Shown: positions 15,705-18,125 of the stretch, piece after piece | Layout: each line of letters begins with the position of its first letter | How positions within the stretch are numbered: the stretch's first letter is position 1 | NCBI GenBank assembly: GCA_017416635.1 | Contig: JAFQBQ010000202.1 | Location: forward strand, 1 to 18,125 | Reading direction: 5' to 3' | Length of the DNA stretch: 18,125 nt | Source of the DNA: Alphaproteobacteria bacterium | GTDB taxonomy: Bacteria; Pseudomonadota; Alphaproteobacteria; UBA3830 | Made by a program: the position numbers and the translations under genes | Notes under the pieces: generated by a model | Told to the model about the DNA's origin: nothing | What the model saw: the letters and a program-made list of their open reading frames with translations, nothing else | Database searches by the model: none

Positions 15705-16724
15705 ATGGGCTGGTTTTGTAAAGACTTAAAGAATAAAAAATGTTTAAACGTTCGCTTTTTTAATGTTTCAAAGATTGCGAGAAATTTAATCAATAAATGT
15801 AAAAACAAGTTTCTGAAATTTAATGTCATGTTAGCTATCGCTACGATAATTATTACTCTTTTTATCGCTGGAAAAATTGCGTGCAACATCTTACCATTTA
15901 ATGAAAGCGCAAGAAAAGGGTGGTCCTACTTTTTTGTCTTAAAAAGTAGTTTATTATATCAGGAAACTTTCGATAAAATAGCTCTCAAATTAATGATTCA
16001 CGACGCGAAAGTAAAAGGAAATCCACTAAAATTAATCAGATTGGGTAAAAATAATGATTGCGGATATGTCGTTCCTATTGAGGCTTTAGAGGCATCTGAC
16101 GCGTTGCTAGGATATGGTATCGACAACGATATTTCATTTGAAAGAGAGTTCTGTCAGCGTTTTGACAAGCCTTCCTTTGGATTTGATTGCGGTATACCAG
16201 GTATTGAAACTGGAGATAACAGATGTCATTTTTTCAGCGAATGTATCGGAACTAGCGATTATATATATAGCTGGCAGACGTCATCAGGACATGTTTCTTC
16301 TTTTTCTGATCAACTGCAACGATTGAAGTTAACTGACAAAAAGGTTTTCATAAAAATGGATATTGAAGGTGCTGAATTTGAAGTATTAAACGGCATTTTA
16401 GATTATTCTAATAACATAACAGGAATTGTGTTGGAGCTTCATATTTCTTTAAAAAATGCTGAAAAGGCATTAGATATTTTATCCTCTTTAGAGCGTAACT
16501 TCGTTTTAATTCATCTTCATGGAAACAATGTTTCGCTAGAATACTTTAAAACAAAGTATGCCAAAAATCATATCCCATTCGCGCTAGAATTAACTTATGT
16601 AAATAAAAATCTCTTAAGTTCTTACGAAATTTCAGATAACCAGAAACACCCTAAGCCGATAGACCAGCCTGCATGGCCTTATTTTTCAGATTGCGAATTT
16701 GAGATTACTCCAAATGCATTATAA
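15705..16724 (+). CDS. FkbM-family methyltransferase-like protein with N-terminal membrane anchor
   Basis: Protein of 339 residues. The first 40 residues carry many lysines and arginines. One hydrophobic helix follows at about 41-60 (VMLAIATIIITLFIAGKIAC), then a soluble domain. That domain has IRLGKNNDCGYVVP, a modified SAM-site region ALLGYGIDNDISFEREFC, and KMDIEGAE (217-224) followed by GIVLELH, which are the FkbM signatures. The reaction is probably O-methylation of a sugar or other surface compound (inference). The ATG at 15705 has AGGA 8 bases upstream; the frame also opens from a TTG at 15672 without support. Positive charge before the helix predicts the domain outside the cytoplasm, which conflicts with SAM use. 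It converges on the next gene. Confidence 0.72.
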   Translation: MGWFCKDLKNKKCLNVRFFNVSKIARNLINKCKNKFLKFNVMLAIATIIITLFIAGKIACNILPFNESARKGWSYFFVLKSSLLYQETFDKIALKLMIHDAKVKGNPLKLIRLGKNNDCGYVVPIEALEASDALLGYGIDNDISFEREFCQRFDKPSFGFDCGIPGIETGDNRCHFFSECIGTSDYIYSWQTSSGHVSSFSDQLQRLKLTDKKVFIKMDIEGAEFEVLNGILDYSNNITGIVLELHISLKNAEKALDILSSLERNFVLIHLHGNNVSLEYFKTKYAKNHIPFALELTYVNKNLLSSYEISDNQKHPKPIDQPAWPYFSDCEFEITPNAL

Positions 16725-16767
16725 TTAGCTAAGCAGCTTCCTAAAATTATAAAGGAAACGAGCAAAT

Positions 16768-17472
16768 TTAGTTATTAAGCGGATCTGCTTCATCTCTAAC
16801 ATACAAATATATTCGTTTTACATCATATTCAGTAACTAATTCGTAATCAGTTATAAATTTTAAGTTCTTCATAAAAAATGGAGCTTCTTTAAGGTCAAGC
16901 AGCCTTGCTTCTTCCGTTTCCGAATCCAAATCTGCGGAACGTTGCAATTTGATGCTATTCACTATAATCGCATATCTAAAATTTGGAATAATATTCTTTA
17001 TTGCATAAAAAATCTTATCCTTATGCCAATGTTGCAAGACATCCTTTATGATAAGTAAATCGCCATTGTAAGATGATAATTCTTCAACGCTATCAACCGC
17101 TTTGAAATGCACATTGTTTTTTGAATATTTTGCTTGATTATTTGTAATAACTTCATCGACAATGTCCAATCCTAAATATTGGATATGATCAAGTATCCGA
17201 ATATTTTTCATTAATTCCCAGTCGCCGCAACCTATATCAACAATTGTTGATATTTTTTGCTTGTCGATAAAATTTTGAAGGTAAGTTAAAAAAGGTCCAG
17301 CATTTTCAATTTTAGAGCCTGGCCCAGAACCTCCTATCCAGGCGTTTCTCTTATAAACATCTGTAAAAATCTGCTTGTCTGTTTTTTTTAATTTAAAAAC
17401 GGACAATAAAGCAATCATTACAACAACCATAACGGCAACAGACAGATTAACATTTTTCTTCATATTTTTCAT
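16768..17472 (-). CDS. Membrane-anchored class I SAM-dependent methyltransferase-like protein
   Basis: Protein of 234 residues. A hydrophobic helix at about 9-26 (NLSVAVMVVVMIALLSVF) is flanked by lysines on both sides. The soluble part has AWIGGSGPGSKIENAGPFL, then the SAM-binding loop VDIGCGDW (78-85), the acidic end of strand 2 in LGLDI (about 100-104), and IKDVLQHW (142-149) like the DVLxH motif of small-molecule methyltransferases. Substrate unknown. The start ATG 17470-17472 has AAGG 6 bases upstream and GGAG just before that. It faces the FkbM-like gene tail to tail with a 43-base gap; neither terminates at an obvious hairpin. The pair looks like a small surface-modification insert between dus and tRNA-His (inference). 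Confidence 0.75.
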   Translation of the reverse strand: MKNMKKNVNLSVAVMVVVMIALLSVFKLKKTDKQIFTDVYKRNAWIGGSGPGSKIENAGPFLTYLQNFIDKQKISTIVDIGCGDWELMKNIRILDHIQYLGLDIVDEVITNNQAKYSKNNVHFKAVDSVEELSSYNGDLLIIKDVLQHWHKDKIFYAIKNIIPNFRYAIIVNSIKLQRSADLDSETEEARLLDLKEAPFFMKNLKFITDYELVTEYDVKRIYLYVRDEADPLNN

Positions 17473-17695
17473 TTAAGGCCTTCTCCTCGAAATTGTATGT
17501 TGTCATGCTATACTCGGCTTTAATAAAAATCTAGATAATTTTATGGAACTTGATTAAGCGAATCTGATTAATCTGCAAAATACAGCGCTCTTTCCCTTAT
17601 GAGTAGATCAGGTTCTGAACCTCTTTCGGCTTAAACAATTATTAAGGTTTTTACTTGATTTTTTGTCTTAAACAATGTAGAAGACTTTCTATAAT
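17473..17695. other. Intergenic region between a methyltransferase gene and tRNA-His
   Basis: No coding frame of note. It should hold the minus-strand promoter for the methyltransferase (a TACAAT-like box lies just before its ribosome site, but no convincing -35) and the plus-strand promoter for tRNA-His. A 13-base palindrome, AGGTTCTGAACCT, is at 17610-17622. A perfect TATAAT at 17690-17695 directly abuts the tRNA, so it is too close to be its -10 box. The rest is AT-rich without visible structure. Confidence 0.5.
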
Positions 17696-17773
17696 GGCGA
17701 GTGTAGCTCAATTGGCTAGAGCGCCAGATTGTGGCTCTGGAGGTCGCAGGTTCAATTCCTGTCACTCGCCCCA
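17696..17773 (+). tRNA. tRNA-His (anticodon GTG) with G-1:C73
   Basis: The acceptor GGCGAGTG (17696-17703) pairs over eight positions with CACTCGCC, i.e. the extra G at -1 faces C73. The anticodon stem CCAGA/TCTGG has loop TTGTGGC, anticodon GTG. The T-arm is GCAGG-TTCAATT-CCTGT. CCA is encoded (17771-17773). The G-1:C73 pair is the usual bacterial identity element; several alphaproteobacterial orders lack it. Confidence 0.96.
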
Positions 17774-17795
17774 TGTTTTGATTGTGGGGAAGTCT

Positions 17796-18125
17796 GTGGG
17801 TAGATTTGAGTATGATAAGTTAGTTCAAAAGGCTTTATTATCCGTTGTTAAAGAGGTGTTGTCCAGCGTTGCAGCGCATGGTCTTGATGGAAATCACCAC
17901 TTTTACATTCGTTTCAGAACAGATCACCCGAGGACGCGTGTACCGAAATTTTTAAAAGATCAACATCCTGAAGAGGTGATGATCGTTTTGCAGCACCAAT
18001 TCTGGAATTTGGAAGTGCAGGCATCAGGAATATCCGTTGAGCTAAGTTTTACCGGAATTCGCGAGACGTTATTTATTCCGTTTGATGCGTTGACAGCGTT
18101 TGTTGATCCTTCAGTTAAGTTTGCA
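17796..18125 (+). CDS. sspB: ClpXP adaptor SspB, alphaproteobacterial type, 3' end beyond window
   Basis: Adaptor that binds ssrA-tagged and other substrates and delivers them to ClpXP; in Caulobacter SspB-alpha also helps degrade the anti-sigma factor RseA. The frame is open for 110 codons to the window end. HHFYIRFRTDHP (34-45), EEVMIVLQHQFWNLEV (59-74), and ETLFIPFDALTAFVDPSVKFA at the end of the visible part are strongly typical. Start is taken as GTG 17796, with GGGGA 5 bases upstream; other in-frame candidates are GTG 17784 and TTG 17778. It begins 22 bases after tRNA-His and may be transcribed with it. The C-terminal ClpX-binding tail is not visible. Confidence 0.92.
   Translation, partial: MGRFEYDKLVQKALLSVVKEVLSSVAAHGLDGNHHFYIRFRTDHPRTRVPKFLKDQHPEEVMIVLQHQFWNLEVQASGISVELSFTGIRETLFIPFDALTAFVDPSVKFA

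Noticed and set aside
16738..16757. TTCCT/AGGAA inverted repeat between the convergent methyltransferase genes
   Set aside because: A 5-bp AT-rich stem with a 10-base loop and no T-run is too weak to call a terminator.
17690..17695. Perfect TATAAT directly before tRNA-His
   Set aside because: Its last base is next to the first base of the tRNA, so transcription would start inside the tRNA. It cannot be the tRNA promoter and is probably chance in AT-rich DNA.

Overview
The window reads as an AT-rich alphaproteobacterial chromosome segment. The clearest lineage markers are an FYDLN-acid zinc-ribbon protein, a DUF2155 protein, the alphaproteobacterial type of SspB, and a proton-translocating transhydrogenase with a separate short PntAB subunit. 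The tRNA-His keeps the ordinary G-1:C73 pair, which a large group of alphaproteobacteria (Rhizobiales, Rhodobacterales, Caulobacterales and relatives) has lost. This, with the base composition, points to a branch outside that group, such as a Holosporales-, Rickettsiales- or Rhodospirillales-like lineage. The genus cannot be told from this sequence.

Left half (1-9277, all minus strand, housekeeping). Read in the direction of transcription, the order is trxB, pntAB, pntB, dapD, dapE, rimI, an outer-membrane beta-barrel gene, dnaN, recF, then a YuiF/NhaC-like transporter cut by the window edge. Gaps are tiny or negative from trxB to rimI, so this looks like one transcription unit mixing thioredoxin reduction, NADPH supply, diaminopimelate/lysine synthesis and ribosomal protein acetylation. 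A near-consensus sigma70 promoter overlaps the rimI stop codon and starts a second unit, barrel protein-dnaN-recF. The NAD(H)-binding subunit gene pntAA, normally next to pntAB, is not here; trxB sits in its place.

Middle (9418-13738, accessory, surface glycans). This holds a short GT-D-like protein, a GDP-L-fucose synthase, two family 2 glycosyltransferases and a lipoprotein of unknown function. They lie on both strands between trxB and a tRNA-Thr gene. Both GT2 enzymes end in short repeats of a YxxFGIPxL-type motif.

Right half (13747-18125). tRNA-Thr is followed on the plus strand by a tight cluster: FYDLN-acid protein, DUF2155 exported protein and tRNA-dihydrouridine synthase. Next come two convergent methyltransferase-like genes, each with an N-terminal membrane segment, then tRNA-His and the start of sspB. 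The two methyltransferases look like a second small accessory insertion, again next to a tRNA.

No CRISPR array, insertion sequence, rRNA, phage gene or recognisable defence system is visible. The oddities are the missing pntAA, the tRNA-abutting glycosyltransferase, the repeated C-terminal glycosyltransferase tails, the membrane-anchored methyltransferases and the short GT-D protein. I do not see a clear new multi-gene system.
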